Assembly (NCBI GenBank): GCA_021778335.1
Contig: JAJYCN010000006.1
Coordinates: 1 to 42,837, forward strand
Length of the DNA stretch: 42,837 nt
Direction of reading: 5' to 3'
Source of the DNA: Acidobacteriota bacterium
GTDB lineage: Bacteria; Acidobacteriota; Terriglobia; Bryobacterales; Bryobacteraceae
The position numbers and the translations under genes were made by a program. The notes under the pieces are model-generated. The model did not search any database, was not told the origin of the DNA, and saw only the letters and a program-made list of their open reading frames with translations. Positions 17,071 to 25,927 of the stretch are shown here, piece by piece (the first letter of the stretch is position 1; the number at the start of each line of letters is the position of its first letter).

Positions 17071-18015
17071 ATGAGCGCCCAGATCCTGGACGGGAAAAGT
17101 GTACGCGATTCGATCCTCGCGGAGTTGAAACCGCGAGTGGAGGCGCTTGCTGCGAAGCATCGACGGCCGGGGCTCGCCGTTGTGCTCGTCGGGGATAATC
17201 CGGCCTCGGAGATCTATGTCCGCTCGAAAGTGAAAGCCTGCGGGGAACTCGGAATTTTTAGCGAACGGCTGACGCCGCCTGATTCGATAACCACCGAGGA
17301 GATGCTGGCGATTGTGGAGGACCTGAACCGACGGCCGGAGATCGACGGAATTCTCGTGCAAATGCCTTTGCCCGCGCAGGTGGACGCGCGCCGGATTTTA
17401 CTGGCGATCTCGCCGGAAAAGGACGTGGACGGATTCCATCCCTACAACGTGGGCTGCCTGGTGGCGAACTCGCCGGCGCCCCGCGCGTGTACGCCGGCCG
17501 GGATCATCGAGCTATTGAAGCGGTATCGGGTTCCGATTGCGGGGCGGAGGGCGGTGGTGATCGGGCGCAGCGACATCGTGGGCAAGCCGATGGCTCTGCT
17601 GCTGCTGCATGAGAACGCGACGGTGACGATTTGCCATTCCAAGACACCCGACCTGGCGGCAGAGTGCCGGCGGGCGGACATCCTTGTGGCGGCGATCGGA
17701 CGGGCTGCTTTGGTTACGGGAGAGTTCATCAAGCCGGGCGCGGCGGTGATCGACGTGGGGATGAACCGGCTTACGAGGCGCGAGGAAGCGGAGCGGATCT
17801 ACACGCGGCAGCCGGAGAAACTGCGGCAGCTTGCGGAGAAAGGGAGCATCCTGCTTGGCGACGTGCATCCGATCGAGGGACCGGAGATGGCGGGCGCCAT
17901 TACGCCGGTGCCTGGCGGCGTCGGGCCGCTGACGATTGCGATGCTGATGTCGAACACCGTCCGGGCGGCGGAGCGGCGATTGGAGGCTCGCGAGGCGGCG
18001 CCGTGCTCCTCGTAG
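17071..18015 (+). CDS. folD: Bifunctional methylenetetrahydrofolate dehydrogenase / cyclohydrolase
   Basis: The 314-residue FolD interconverts 5,10-methylene-THF and 10-formyl-THF in cytosolic C1 metabolism. Signatures are VVLVGDNPASEIYVRSKVKAC (Y49 and catalytic K53), DGILVQMPLP, KDVDGFHPYNVG, the Rossmann segment VVIGRSDIVGKPMALLL, and PGGVGPLTIAMLMSNTV at the end. It is slightly longer than the usual 285-300 residues because of a C-terminal tail (ERRLEAREAAPCSS) that runs into coaE. A TATCCT box lies 9 nt before the ATG. It is the first gene of the folD-coaE-HtrA-hldD-Cys-rich run, each gene overlapping or touching the next. Confidence 0.95.
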   Translation: MSAQILDGKSVRDSILAELKPRVEALAAKHRRPGLAVVLVGDNPASEIYVRSKVKACGELGIFSERLTPPDSITTEEMLAIVEDLNRRPEIDGILVQMPLPAQVDARRILLAISPEKDVDGFHPYNVGCLVANSPAPRACTPAGIIELLKRYRVPIAGRRAVVIGRSDIVGKPMALLLLHENATVTICHSKTPDLAAECRRADILVAAIGRAALVTGEFIKPGAAVIDVGMNRLTRREEAERIYTRQPEKLRQLAEKGSILLGDVHPIEGPEMAGAITPVPGGVGPLTIAMLMSNTVRAAERRLEAREAAPCSS

Positions 18016-18608
18016 GGCTGACCGGCGGGCTGGCTACGGGCAAGTCCTTCGTCGGCCAGGAACTTCAAAAACTGGGCTGTCACTTTATCCAGGCCGACGA
18101 GTTGGGCCATCAGGCGCTTCTCCGTGGCGGCGAAGCGTACGAGGCGGCGGTGGCCGAGTTCGGCAAGGACGTACTCGCCGAGGGTGGGCAGATCGACCGC
18201 AGGAAGCTCGGCGCGCTCGTGTTTGCACACCCGGAACGCCTGCAGCGGCTGAACGCCATCGTGCATCCGGCCGTGCGCCGGCGAGAGCGGGAGATTGCGG
18301 CGGATATTGCGGCCCGGGAACCGGATGCCATCGTGGTTGTGGAAGCCGCCATCCTGGTAGAAACTGGAAGTTACGGCCGCTTCGACAAACTCATTGTGGT
18401 TGTCTGCGGCCGCGAGCAGCAAATTGAACGGGCGATGAAGCGGAGCGGCCTATGCCGGGCGGAGGTGGAAGGCCGCCTGGACCGGCAGTTGCCGGACGAA
18501 GAGAAAATGAAGTTTGCGGATTTCGTGATTGATACTTCCCAATCGAAGGCCCACACCGCCGAGCAGGTGCGCTCTGTGTACGAGGTGCTGCGGAGTGTGA
18601 GCAGATGA
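18003..18608 (+). CDS. coaE: Dephospho-CoA kinase
   Basis: The 201-residue product phosphorylates dephospho-CoA in the last step of CoA synthesis. It begins at GTG 18003 inside the last codons of folD (13-nt overlap), placing the P-loop GLTGGLATGKS at residues 5-15. Further matches are the CoA-domain segments FIQADELGHQAL, LGALVFAHPERLQRLNAIVHP, VVVEAAILVETGSYGRFDKLIVV and a C-terminal ADFVIDTSQS. The frame is open far upstream but that sequence lies inside folD. The stop TGA overlaps the next ATG (ATGA). Confidence 0.93.
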   Translation: MLLVGLTGGLATGKSFVGQELQKLGCHFIQADELGHQALLRGGEAYEAAVAEFGKDVLAEGGQIDRRKLGALVFAHPERLQRLNAIVHPAVRRREREIAADIAAREPDAIVVVEAAILVETGSYGRFDKLIVVVCGREQQIERAMKRSGLCRAEVEGRLDRQLPDEEKMKFADFVIDTSQSKAHTAEQVRSVYEVLRSVSR

Positions 18609-19750
18609 AACGGATTCTGATATTTTCGACCCTGATTGTGACCGCGTTCGTGGCGCTTACCTTGCGCACGGACTGGGGCCAGCGGCGGCTGTTTCGCGAA
18701 ATCCGCTCGACGAGCGTGGCCTGGTCTGAACCCGACACAGCGCACCTGGCGGGACTCAGCCCGGATGAGGTGAATAACATCGACATCTACAAGACCGCGC
18801 ATCTGGCCACGGTGAATATCACCAGCACGGTCTACCAGAGGGACTTCTTCTTCGAGGTGTATCCGTCGAAGGACACCGGATCCGGTTTTTTCATCGACAA
18901 CGGCGGGCGTATTCTGACGAACAATCATGTGATCGCCGACGCGAGCCGCATCGAGGTGACATTGCCGGACCAGACCCACTACCGGGCCCAGTTGCTCGAT
19001 CGCGATCCGGTGAACGACCTGGCGCTGCTGAAGATCGAACCGCGGCGCGCCGAACCGTTCCTGCGGCTTGGCGACTCCGACTCGGTCCAGGTTGGCCAGA
19101 AGGTGCTTGCCATCGGGAATCCATTCGGGCTCGATGGCACGCTGACCACGGGGATTATCAGTTCTCTGGGGCGCGACCTGCAAACCGAAAGCGGGCGCCG
19201 GCTGGAAGGACTGATCCAGACGGACGCGGCGATCAACCCTGGCAACAGTGGCGGACCGCTGCTCGATTCGCGGGGCAACGTGATCGCGATCAACACCGCG
19301 ATCTACGGGCCGAGTGGCAACATCGGCATCGGATTCGCGATGCCGATTAACCGCGCCAAAGTGATGCTCACCGATTTCCGGGCGGGCCGGACGTATCGCC
19401 CGCCGTTTCTTGGTGTGACGACGGTCTATATCGCCGGGTCTTATTCCGAGGCGCTCAATCTGCCGAGTGACGGGGGGTTGCTGGTGCAGGACGTACGGCC
19501 GGGATCGGCGGCAGCGGCGGCCGGAATCCGCGGCGGGCAGCGAAGCGTGGTTCTGGGCAACTACGAGGTCAGCATCGGTGGAGATCTGATTGTCGCCATC
19601 GACGGACAGCCGGTGACGCGGCAGGACGACCTGTCGCGGGCGATGGCGCGCAAGCGCGCCGGCGATGTGATGACGTTGACGGTGTACCGCGGCGGGCGGA
19701 AAGTTCCGGTCAAAGTGACGCTGGGAGCGCAGTCCGAGGAACGGTTCTAA
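18605..19750 (+). CDS. HtrA/Deg-type trypsin-like serine protease with PDZ domain
   Basis: This 381-residue envelope protease has an N-terminal membrane anchor (ILIFSTLIVTAFVALTL, residues 4-20). The catalytic triad is complete: H108 (ILTNNHVIAD), D138 (NDLALLKI) and S215 (NPGNSGGPLLD). A single PDZ domain (about 275-375) carries LVQDVRPGSAAAAAGIRGG. One PDZ and an N-terminal anchor fit a DegS-like arrangement, a periplasmic sensor or housekeeping protease. It overlaps coaE by 4 nt and abuts hldD with no gap, so it is probably expressed with LPS-heptose synthesis. Confidence 0.92.
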   Translation: MKRILIFSTLIVTAFVALTLRTDWGQRRLFREIRSTSVAWSEPDTAHLAGLSPDEVNNIDIYKTAHLATVNITSTVYQRDFFFEVYPSKDTGSGFFIDNGGRILTNNHVIADASRIEVTLPDQTHYRAQLLDRDPVNDLALLKIEPRRAEPFLRLGDSDSVQVGQKVLAIGNPFGLDGTLTTGIISSLGRDLQTESGRRLEGLIQTDAAINPGNSGGPLLDSRGNVIAINTAIYGPSGNIGIGFAMPINRAKVMLTDFRAGRTYRPPFLGVTTVYIAGSYSEALNLPSDGGLLVQDVRPGSAAAAAGIRGGQRSVVLGNYEVSIGGDLIVAIDGQPVTRQDDLSRAMARKRAGDVMTLTVYRGGRKVPVKVTLGAQSEERF

Positions 19751-20776
19751 GTGCGCGATCTTTCCGAGGGCAGGGTCCTGGTGACCGGGGGCGCGGGCCT
19801 GATTGGCAGCGCGATGATCTGGGAGTTGAACCGGCGAAGCCTCCGAAACATTTTTGTCACGGACCGTTTGGGCCGTTCCGAGAAGTGGAGGAATCTGGTT
19901 CCGCTCCGCTTCCTCGACTATATGGAGGCCGAGGAGTGGGAGAGGCGGCTGGCGGACGGCGGACGCGGGCTTCCGGCCGGCATCCGCACGGTGTTTCATC
20001 TTGGCGCGTGCTCGGCGACGACGGAGACGGACGCCACTTACCTGGTCCGGAATAATTACGAGTACACCAAGCGCATGGCGGAATGGGCGCTCGCCAAGGG
20101 AGCGCGGTTTGTGTACGCCTCCTCGGCGGCCACTTACGGCGCGCTCGAGACGAATTTGAGCGAGAGCCTGGAACTCGATACGCTGCGGCCGTTGAACATG
20201 TACGGCTACTCGAAACACCGGTTCGACTGCTACGCGCGCGCGGCGGGCATTCTGGATCGCATCGTGGGCCTGAAGTACTTCAACGTGTTCGGGCCGAATG
20301 AGGACCACAAAGGCGACATGCGCAGCGTGGTGAACAAAGCCTTCCAGCAGATTACGCGCACGGGATCGATGCAGCTTTTCAAGAGCTATCGTCCGGAGTT
20401 CGCCGACGGCTGCCAGAAGCGGGACTTTCTCTACGTCAAGGATGCGGTGAAGATGACGCTCCACCTGGCCTCGCTCGACGACGCGGGCGGCCTTTATAAC
20501 ATCGGCAGCGGAGAGGCGAGGCCCTGGCTCGATCTGGCGCATGCCTTGTTTCGGGCGCTAGGCCGCGAACCCCGGATCGAGTTTGTAGAGATGCCGGAAA
20601 CGCTGCGTCCGAAATACCAGTACTTCACGCGCGCCGAAATGGACCGCTTCCGCGCGACCGGCTACGCCCAGCCGCTGACGACGCTTGAAGACTCGGTAGA
20701 CGACTACGTCAGGAACTACCTCGTGCCCGGACGCAAACTAGGCGACGAGCCGAATGGAGCGGGCGCGCGCGCGTGA
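19751..20776 (+). CDS. hldD: ADP-L-glycero-D-manno-heptose 6-epimerase
   Basis: The 341-residue extended SDR converts ADP-D-glycero-heptose to the L-glycero form used in LPS inner core. It has the nucleotide-binding VLVTGGAGLIGSAM motif, the HldD-specific TDRLGRSEKWRNLV and HLGACSATTETDATYLVRNNY segments, the YASSAATYG loop and the YGYSKHRFD catalytic Tyr-x3-Lys. GVxxxYFNVFGPNEDHKGDMRSV-type residues follow. GTG 19751 directly follows the HtrA stop. An HldE-like fragment and a heptosyltransferase are encoded at 27229-28532, so heptose-containing LPS is expected. Confidence 0.94.
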   Translation: MRDLSEGRVLVTGGAGLIGSAMIWELNRRSLRNIFVTDRLGRSEKWRNLVPLRFLDYMEAEEWERRLADGGRGLPAGIRTVFHLGACSATTETDATYLVRNNYEYTKRMAEWALAKGARFVYASSAATYGALETNLSESLELDTLRPLNMYGYSKHRFDCYARAAGILDRIVGLKYFNVFGPNEDHKGDMRSVVNKAFQQITRTGSMQLFKSYRPEFADGCQKRDFLYVKDAVKMTLHLASLDDAGGLYNIGSGEARPWLDLAHALFRALGREPRIEFVEMPETLRPKYQYFTRAEMDRFRATGYAQPLTTLEDSVDDYVRNYLVPGRKLGDEPNGAGARA

Positions 20777-21159
20777 AGGTGCAACACATCCTGCGAGCCG
20801 CAATTATTTGGCTCGCGATACTGGCCCTCAGCCCCGCCTCGGGGTTTGCCGCGCTTGCTTCGGTGGCCGATGCGGGTTCGTGCCCGGCGATGCCCTGTTG
20901 CAAGGGAATGCACGGGGCCTGTTGCAGGCGGCAACACGCCTCGCGCGACGGTTGGAACGCATCACCGCAGTGCGCGGGCCACTGCCCGTGCGGCGCGCTC
21001 GCGCGCGGCAACTCCGGCGCCTCCTTCGTCTTCATTCCCGGCGGCCGTAGTTTCGATGTTGTTCCTCGCGGGATTGTCACGATCGACCTCGCCCCGTATC
21101 CGCCGGCCGCGAGCGGGCATTTCTTTCATCTCCACCAGCGTCCTCCTCCTCTCGTCTGA
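20773..21159 (+). CDS. Small secreted Cys/His-rich protein, putative metal-binding
   Basis: I recognise no firm family for this 128-residue protein. A hydrophobic signal peptide (IIWLAILALSPASGFA, about residues 11-26) is followed by a segment with eight cysteines between residues 37 and 73 (C37, C42, C43, C50, C51, C67, C71, C73) interspersed with Met and His. The tail is HFFHLHQRPPPLV. Short periplasmic proteins with such Cys/His clusters and an RPPP-type end, next to TonB receptors, recall DUF2946 proteins, which often accompany copper receptors. The start GTG overlaps the hldD stop (GTGA) and a TonB-dependent receptor follows 77 nt later. Heavy-metal (Cu/Zn) binding is inference; a disulfide-rich structural role is possible. 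Confidence 0.6.
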   Translation: MKVQHILRAAIIWLAILALSPASGFAALASVADAGSCPAMPCCKGMHGACCRRQHASRDGWNASPQCAGHCPCGALARGNSGASFVFIPGGRSFDVVPRGIVTIDLAPYPPAASGHFFHLHQRPPPLV

Positions 21160-21236
21160 AGCGTCTCAACACGTCCAGCCGGCGCCGGTCGCTTTAGGAG
21201 AGGTGTCTCATCCGTTCGAAACATTTCATTGCAATC

Positions 21237-23426
21237 GTGTCTCTTCTCATCTGTGGCCTTGTGCGCGCGGGTGTGCTGGGGGATGTGCGCGGCATTGTGC
21301 ACGATCCCTCCCACCGCCCGGTGCAGGGAGTGAACGTGCTGCTGCACGCCGCCGCAAGCGATTACGTACGTACGGCGACAACCGCAGCCGACGGCTCCTT
21401 CGCCTTCGATGCCGTGCCGGCGGGGGATTACGTGGTGTCGGTGTCTTACACCGGATTTGAGGCCCCGGACCAGACCATCCGGGTGAACTCCGGCAGCGCC
21501 CACGTGGTTCACTTTCAACTGGAACTCGCCGCGCAAAGCGAATCCGTCGAGGTGCACGAGAGCCCGGACCTGGTGGACCCGAATTCCGCGACGCCGACCA
21601 CGACGATCACCCGCAGCCAGATTGAGCAGACTCCCGGGGCGAGCCTGACCAACAGCATGAACATGATCACGGATTTCGTTCCGGGTGCGTACATGGTTCA
21701 CGATCAGCTTCATGTTCGTGGGGGCCACCAGGTCACCTGGGCGCTTGACGGCGTGCCGATCCCGAACACGAATATCGCCAGCAATGTGGGCCCGCAGATC
21801 GACCCGAAAGACATCGACTATCTGGAGGTGCAGCGCGGCGGCTATGAGGCGGACTACGGCGACCGGACCTACGGCGTGTTCAACGTTGTGCCACGCACGG
21901 GCTTTGAACGCAACGGGGAATTCGAGCTGACATCGACCTACGGCAGTTTCAACCAGAGCAACGACGAGATCAGCTACGGCGACCACACCGAACGTTTCGC
22001 CTGGTACACGGCGTTGAACGGCAATACGAGCAACTACGGCCTCTCGGCGCCCGGTCCGGAGATCCTGCACGACGCGGCGAACGGCGTGGGAGCGTTCGCT
22101 TCGCTGCTATTCAACCTGAATCCGGCGAATCAATTCCGGATGGTGGCGAGCCTGCGCGGCGACGATTACCAGATCCCCAACGATCCGCTGCAGCAGGCGT
22201 CCGGCATGAGCGACCAGGAACTGGAGCGCGACGCTTCGATTGACTTCACCTGGATCCATACGCTGTCGCCCGGCGTGACCTTCACGCTCTCGCCGTTCTA
22301 TCACTACAATCGCTCCAACTATGACGGCGGCGCGCTGGACGTTCCGGTGAGTACGACGCAGCAGTCCGGCTCAACCTACGCCGGGGCACAGTCGTCAGTG
22401 AATGCGGTCAGCGCACGCCACAACGCCGAGATCGGTGTCTATGGCTTCGCCGAGCGGGAAGACGAATTTATCTCGCTTATGGCCAACGACGGCTCCGGCG
22501 CGGCGCTGCGCCAGCGGGACCTTGCCACGGGGCACCTTGAAGCCGTCTTCCTGAGCGACCAGTTTAAGGCGACGAACTGGCTGACGCTTACCGCCGGCGT
22601 CCGTTTGACCCACTTTACGGGGGCACTCAATGAGAACGCGGCCGACCCGCGCTTGGGTGCGGCGATTCGCATACCGCGCGTGAACTGGATTCTGCACGGC
22701 TTCTACGGGCGGTACTACCAGGCGCCGCCTTTGGTGACGGTGGGAGGGCCGCTGCTCGACTATGCGGTCACGCAGGGCCTCGGCTTTCTGCCGCTCTACG
22801 GGGAACGCGACGAAGAGCACCAGGTGGGCGTGACCATCCCGATGCGCGGCTGGCTGTTCGACGTGAACAATTTCCGGATCAACGCGCGGAATTATTTCGA
22901 CCACAACGCCATCGGCAACTCGAACGTGTTCTTCCCGCTCACCATCGCCGGGGCGCGGCTGTACGGATGGGAGTTCACGCTTCGTTCGCCGCGCCTGTTC
23001 CACCGCGGCGAGGTCCACATCGCCTACTCCTATCAGCACGCGCTCGGCGAAGGCGCGGTGACGGGTGGCCTCACGGATTTCTCGCCGCCGGAAAGCGGAT
23101 TCTTCCTGCTCGACCACGACCAGCGCCACACGCTTCACACCGGCTTCCTATGGGATCTGCCGGAGAAGACGGTTCTCTCCGGCGACGTCTACTTCGGTTC
23201 AGGGTTTACCAACGGAGACAGCCCCGTGCCTGCGCACCTTCAGCCGCACACGACAGCGGACCTGACTCTGTCGCGTCCGTTCGGCGAAAATTTCACGCTG
23301 GGTTTGACGGCATTGAATGTGACCAACCGGCGCTTCCTCCTCGACAACAGCCTGACCTTCGGCGGACTTCACTATGCCGATCCGCGGCAGATTTATATGC
23401 AACTGAGCTGGCGCTTCCAGCCGTAG
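21237..23426 (+). CDS. TonB-dependent outer membrane receptor
   Basis: The 729-residue receptor has a carboxypeptidase-regulatory-like domain (about 14-90), then a plug domain (SQIEQTPGASLTNSMNMITDF, LHVRGGHQVTWALDGVP, DIDYLEVQRGGYEADYG), then a 22-strand-type barrel rich in Tyr/Asn/Gly, ending in an outer-membrane signature (YMQLSWRFQP). It imports a scarce ligand using TonB energy; the upstream Cys-rich protein hints at a metal. Start choice is difficult: GTG 21237 leaves a short signal sequence without basic residues. In frame upstream (from 21207) the sequence encodes LIRSKHFIAIVSLLICGLVRA, a much better signal peptide, behind an AGGAGAGG site at 21196-21203, but no ATG/GTG/TTG exists there. 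Confidence 0.88.
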   Translation: MSLLICGLVRAGVLGDVRGIVHDPSHRPVQGVNVLLHAAASDYVRTATTAADGSFAFDAVPAGDYVVSVSYTGFEAPDQTIRVNSGSAHVVHFQLELAAQSESVEVHESPDLVDPNSATPTTTITRSQIEQTPGASLTNSMNMITDFVPGAYMVHDQLHVRGGHQVTWALDGVPIPNTNIASNVGPQIDPKDIDYLEVQRGGYEADYGDRTYGVFNVVPRTGFERNGEFELTSTYGSFNQSNDEISYGDHTERFAWYTALNGNTSNYGLSAPGPEILHDAANGVGAFASLLFNLNPANQFRMVASLRGDDYQIPNDPLQQASGMSDQELERDASIDFTWIHTLSPGVTFTLSPFYHYNRSNYDGGALDVPVSTTQQSGSTYAGAQSSVNAVSARHNAEIGVYGFAEREDEFISLMANDGSGAALRQRDLATGHLEAVFLSDQFKATNWLTLTAGVRLTHFTGALNENAADPRLGAAIRIPRVNWILHGFYGRYYQAPPLVTVGGPLLDYAVTQGLGFLPLYGERDEEHQVGVTIPMRGWLFDVNNFRINARNYFDHNAIGNSNVFFPLTIAGARLYGWEFTLRSPRLFHRGEVHIAYSYQHALGEGAVTGGLTDFSPPESGFFLLDHDQRHTLHTGFLWDLPEKTVLSGDVYFGSGFTNGDSPVPAHLQPHTTADLTLSRPFGENFTLGLTALNVTNRRFLLDNSLTFGGLHYADPRQIYMQLSWRFQP

Positions 23427-23444
23427 CCGGCCTCACGCGGCGGT

Positions 23445-23450
23445 TACACT
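23445..23450 (+). promoter_or_regulatory. -10-like box before the polytopic membrane protein gene
   Basis: TACACT ends 5 nt before the TTG at 23456, consistent with a leaderless transcript. No clear -35 is present. It is listed because the same spacing recurs in this window. Confidence 0.25.
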
Positions 23451-23455
23451 GAGTC

Positions 23456-24886
23456 TTGCCGCGGATTCGACCGGTTCACCTTCTGCTGCTCCTGCCGCTA
23501 TTGGTGTATCTGGCGCTGCCGACGCGCGCTTACTACTGGGACGGGCTCGCGTTTGCGATCGCCATTGAGCACGGCTATCCGCTGCGCGGCCTGCTGCATC
23601 CCAATCATCTGCTCTACATGCCTTTCGGGCGGATGCTGTGGGTGGCGGCGCAGGGGGCCGGGCTTTCGACGAGGGCGTTGTTCCTGCTGCAGGGTGTCAA
23701 TAGCGTGTTTGCCTTCGCGAGCGTCATGCTCGTTTATCGCCTGCTTCGGATGAAGGGGGTTGAACGCGGAACGGCGGTTGCCGGCGCGCTGGCCATGGCA
23801 TTCTCGGCGACGTGGTGGAAGTATTCGACCGACTGCGACGCCTACATTCCGGGGATTTTTTTCGTGCTTGTGGCGTGGTTCTTTCTCGAATCCGGGCGGT
23901 GGCTGCCGGCGGCGTTCGCCCTGGCCGCGGCGATGCTGTTTCACGAGTTGTCGATTCTGATTCTGCCCGCGGCTCTGCTGACTGTGCCCGCAAAGCACCG
24001 GTTTCGCCTGGCGGTGCTGGCCCTGGCGCCGGTGGGGGCCGTCTATCTGTGGGCGTATCGCGTGGTCCACGGCGACTGGGCCATGGCGGGATTTCCGCGC
24101 TGGCCGACCGCGCACTCGCCGGATTCGAAGTTTTCGTTCGCGCCTCTGAGGGACGCAGGGCTGAGCCTGCTGGGCACTCTGCGCCTGTTTTTCGGCGGGA
24201 AGCCCGCGGCCGCGGTTCCGGACGTGCTCACTGCCACGCTTGTGCTCGTCGCGATTGCCGCGTTAATTGCTCTCGCGATGCTATTGCGGCGGGCCGGCAG
24301 GCTTCAGTTTGGCACGCCCTCGCGGGCGCTGCTGGTGTGGGCCGCGGTTTACGTCTGCTTTCTGTTCGTCTGGATGCCGCAGAACACTTTCTACCGGCTG
24401 TTCTATCTTCCGCCGCTGATCCTGCTGGCGGCCGAGCTGTCCTGGCCCGCGCGTGGCCGGGAAATCGCGGGCGCGGTCCTGGTCGTGTTGTTCAGCGCGA
24501 ATCTGGCTCTGATGATTTACCCCGGATCCCGAATCGACCATAATCCCCCGCTCGCTTGCGCCCTGCGCTTCGAGCCGCAGTGGCCTGCCGGAACGCCGAT
24601 CGTGTTCGAGCGATTCCATCCGGATTTGTGGACGATCAGTTATTTCAACCCGCAGGCCGCGTGGATTGGGTGGGGCAGCGGCGATCCGGCTGAGCTTGAC
24701 CGCTACGTTGCATATGCCCGCTCCCACGGCGTGCCGCTCTGGCTCGAGGCGACCGCATATGACAGGTTGCGTGCGACAGAGAGCGGCCGCTCCTGGCTGG
24801 TGAGGCATCCGGAATCCGGCCCTGAGCTGAGCTGCGGCAACCGGGGGCGCGACTTCCGGTTCTTCCCGATCCGGGCACAGGAATAA
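23456..24886 (+). CDS. Polytopic membrane protein, putative GT-C-type glycosyltransferase
   Basis: The 476-residue product has about ten hydrophobic segments and a soluble C-terminal part (about 375-476). The first loop reads TRAYYWDGLAFAIAIEHGYPLRGLLHPNHLLY, with an acidic residue just outside the membrane as in lipid-phosphate-sugar-dependent GT-C enzymes (RgtA/PMT-like or DUF2723). The helices alternate with short loops and WMPQNTFYRLFYLPPLILLAAEL resembles GT-C cores. There is no DxD and identification is by overall architecture only. TTG 23456 gives PRIRPVHLLLLLPLLVYLAL as the first helix. It lies between a TonB receptor and a CheY-like gene with no obvious functional link. Confidence 0.6.
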   Translation: MPRIRPVHLLLLLPLLVYLALPTRAYYWDGLAFAIAIEHGYPLRGLLHPNHLLYMPFGRMLWVAAQGAGLSTRALFLLQGVNSVFAFASVMLVYRLLRMKGVERGTAVAGALAMAFSATWWKYSTDCDAYIPGIFFVLVAWFFLESGRWLPAAFALAAAMLFHELSILILPAALLTVPAKHRFRLAVLALAPVGAVYLWAYRVVHGDWAMAGFPRWPTAHSPDSKFSFAPLRDAGLSLLGTLRLFFGGKPAAAVPDVLTATLVLVAIAALIALAMLLRRAGRLQFGTPSRALLVWAAVYVCFLFVWMPQNTFYRLFYLPPLILLAAELSWPARGREIAGAVLVVLFSANLALMIYPGSRIDHNPPLACALRFEPQWPAGTPIVFERFHPDLWTISYFNPQAAWIGWGSGDPAELDRYVAYARSHGVPLWLEATAYDRLRATESGRSWLVRHPESGPELSCGNRGRDFRFFPIRAQE

Positions 24887-24961
24887 GAAAAACCTTACAT
24901 TCCAACGTGGTCACCCTAAACCCGCGGCGGTCCCGCGCCGATATGCACAGCGGGGACATAC

Positions 24962-25333
24962 ATGGCCGTGAACGTGTTGATTGTGGATCATTCGGCGGCG
25001 ATTCGGAAGATCCTGGAGCGGGTGCTGCGTCACGCCGATTTTCCTCTCGGCGATGTACATGAGGCCGGTGACGGGAAAGAGGCGCTGGCGAAACTGGCGC
25101 ATTCCGACGTCGGGCTGGTGTTCTCCGACATCAATATGCCGAACATGGATGGCCTCGAGTTTCTGGCCCGGATGAAGTCTAACGAAAGCTGGAGCAAGCT
25201 ACCAGTGATTATGGTTACCACCGAAGGCGGGCAGGAAAAGGTGATGCAGGCGATTCAGTTAGGCGCCACAGGCTACATCCGCAAGCCGTTCACGGCGGAA
25301 CAGATCAAAGAAAAGCTGGCGGGGATCATCTGA
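24962..25333 (+). CDS. CheY-like single-domain response regulator
   Basis: This 123-residue stand-alone receiver has D9 in the acidic pocket (VLIVDHS; the usual second acidic residue is His here), phosphoacceptor D56 (VFSDINMPNMDG), the T86/T87 switch (IMVTTEGG) and K108 (YIRKPF). There is no output domain, as in chemotaxis CheY. The C-terminal FTAEQIKEKLAGII is CheY-like. The frameshifted CheX-like gene starts 31 nt downstream; CheX proteins dephosphorylate CheY-P, so the two were probably a functional pair. No flagellar or other chemotaxis genes are visible. Confidence 0.92.
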   Translation: MAVNVLIVDHSAAIRKILERVLRHADFPLGDVHEAGDGKEALAKLAHSDVGLVFSDINMPNMDGLEFLARMKSNESWSKLPVIMVTTEGGQEKVMQAIQLGATGYIRKPFTAEQIKEKLAGII

Positions 25334-25364
25334 CACGGCTCCGAGCCCGAATGGGAGATAAGCG

Positions 25365-25927
25365 TTGGACGATAGCGAATTGGCGCGGCTGATCCGCGAA
25401 GCGACGGAGGGCGTTTTTTCGGTGATGCTCGAACTGCCGATAGAGTCCGGGACGGTTCAACGCGTCGTGCCCACATCGGGCGGCTACGACGATGTCATTG
25501 CGCCGGTTCGGCTTGGCGGCACGTTGATCGGCTCCGGGCGCCTGGGATGCGGAGCCCCTCGGAAGAAGCCACCGCCGCAAGCGTGCGACGTCCTTCCTCG
25601 GTGAACTCTCTATCGGTGTCGAGGCCCGTTAGGTTCAGGAGGTATTGCGGCAGCATTAAACTTAACCGGGATGACGTTCGCGACAGCCTGGGAGAGATCG
25701 TCAACATGATCGCGGGAAACTTCAAGGCTTTGTTGCCCGACGGCGCTGCGATCTCGATGCCCTCGGTGGTCGAAGGCTCCGATTACACATTGCGTGTCCG
25801 CGGCGGACGCATCGTCACCAACTTGACGATGCGCTGGCGAGCGATAATCACGCCGTCAGGCGCTCTCTCACACCGAATGGAACGGGCTGCGACGGGGCAG
25901 GAGCAAGAGTCCTGCAACGACGATTAA
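25365..25927 (+). pseudogene. CheX-like phosphatase gene disrupted by frameshift
   Basis: Two overlapping frames hold the two halves of one CheX-type protein. The first (TTG 25365 to stop 25604) gives LARLIREATEGVFSVMLELP and VIAPVRLGGTLIGSGRLGC, the N-terminal half. The second frame, usable from about 25547 to 25927, gives the CheX core helix DDVRDSLGEIVNMIAGNFKALLP and then SMPSVVEGSDYTLRVRGG. In intact CheX homologs these lie on one chain with about 20-30 residues between them. None of the three frames reads cleanly across 25547-25660, so at least one indel, possibly two, separates them. The 3' end also runs 60 nt into the opposite-strand MFS gene. A sequencing error or two short polypeptides are alternatives. 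Confidence 0.6.
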
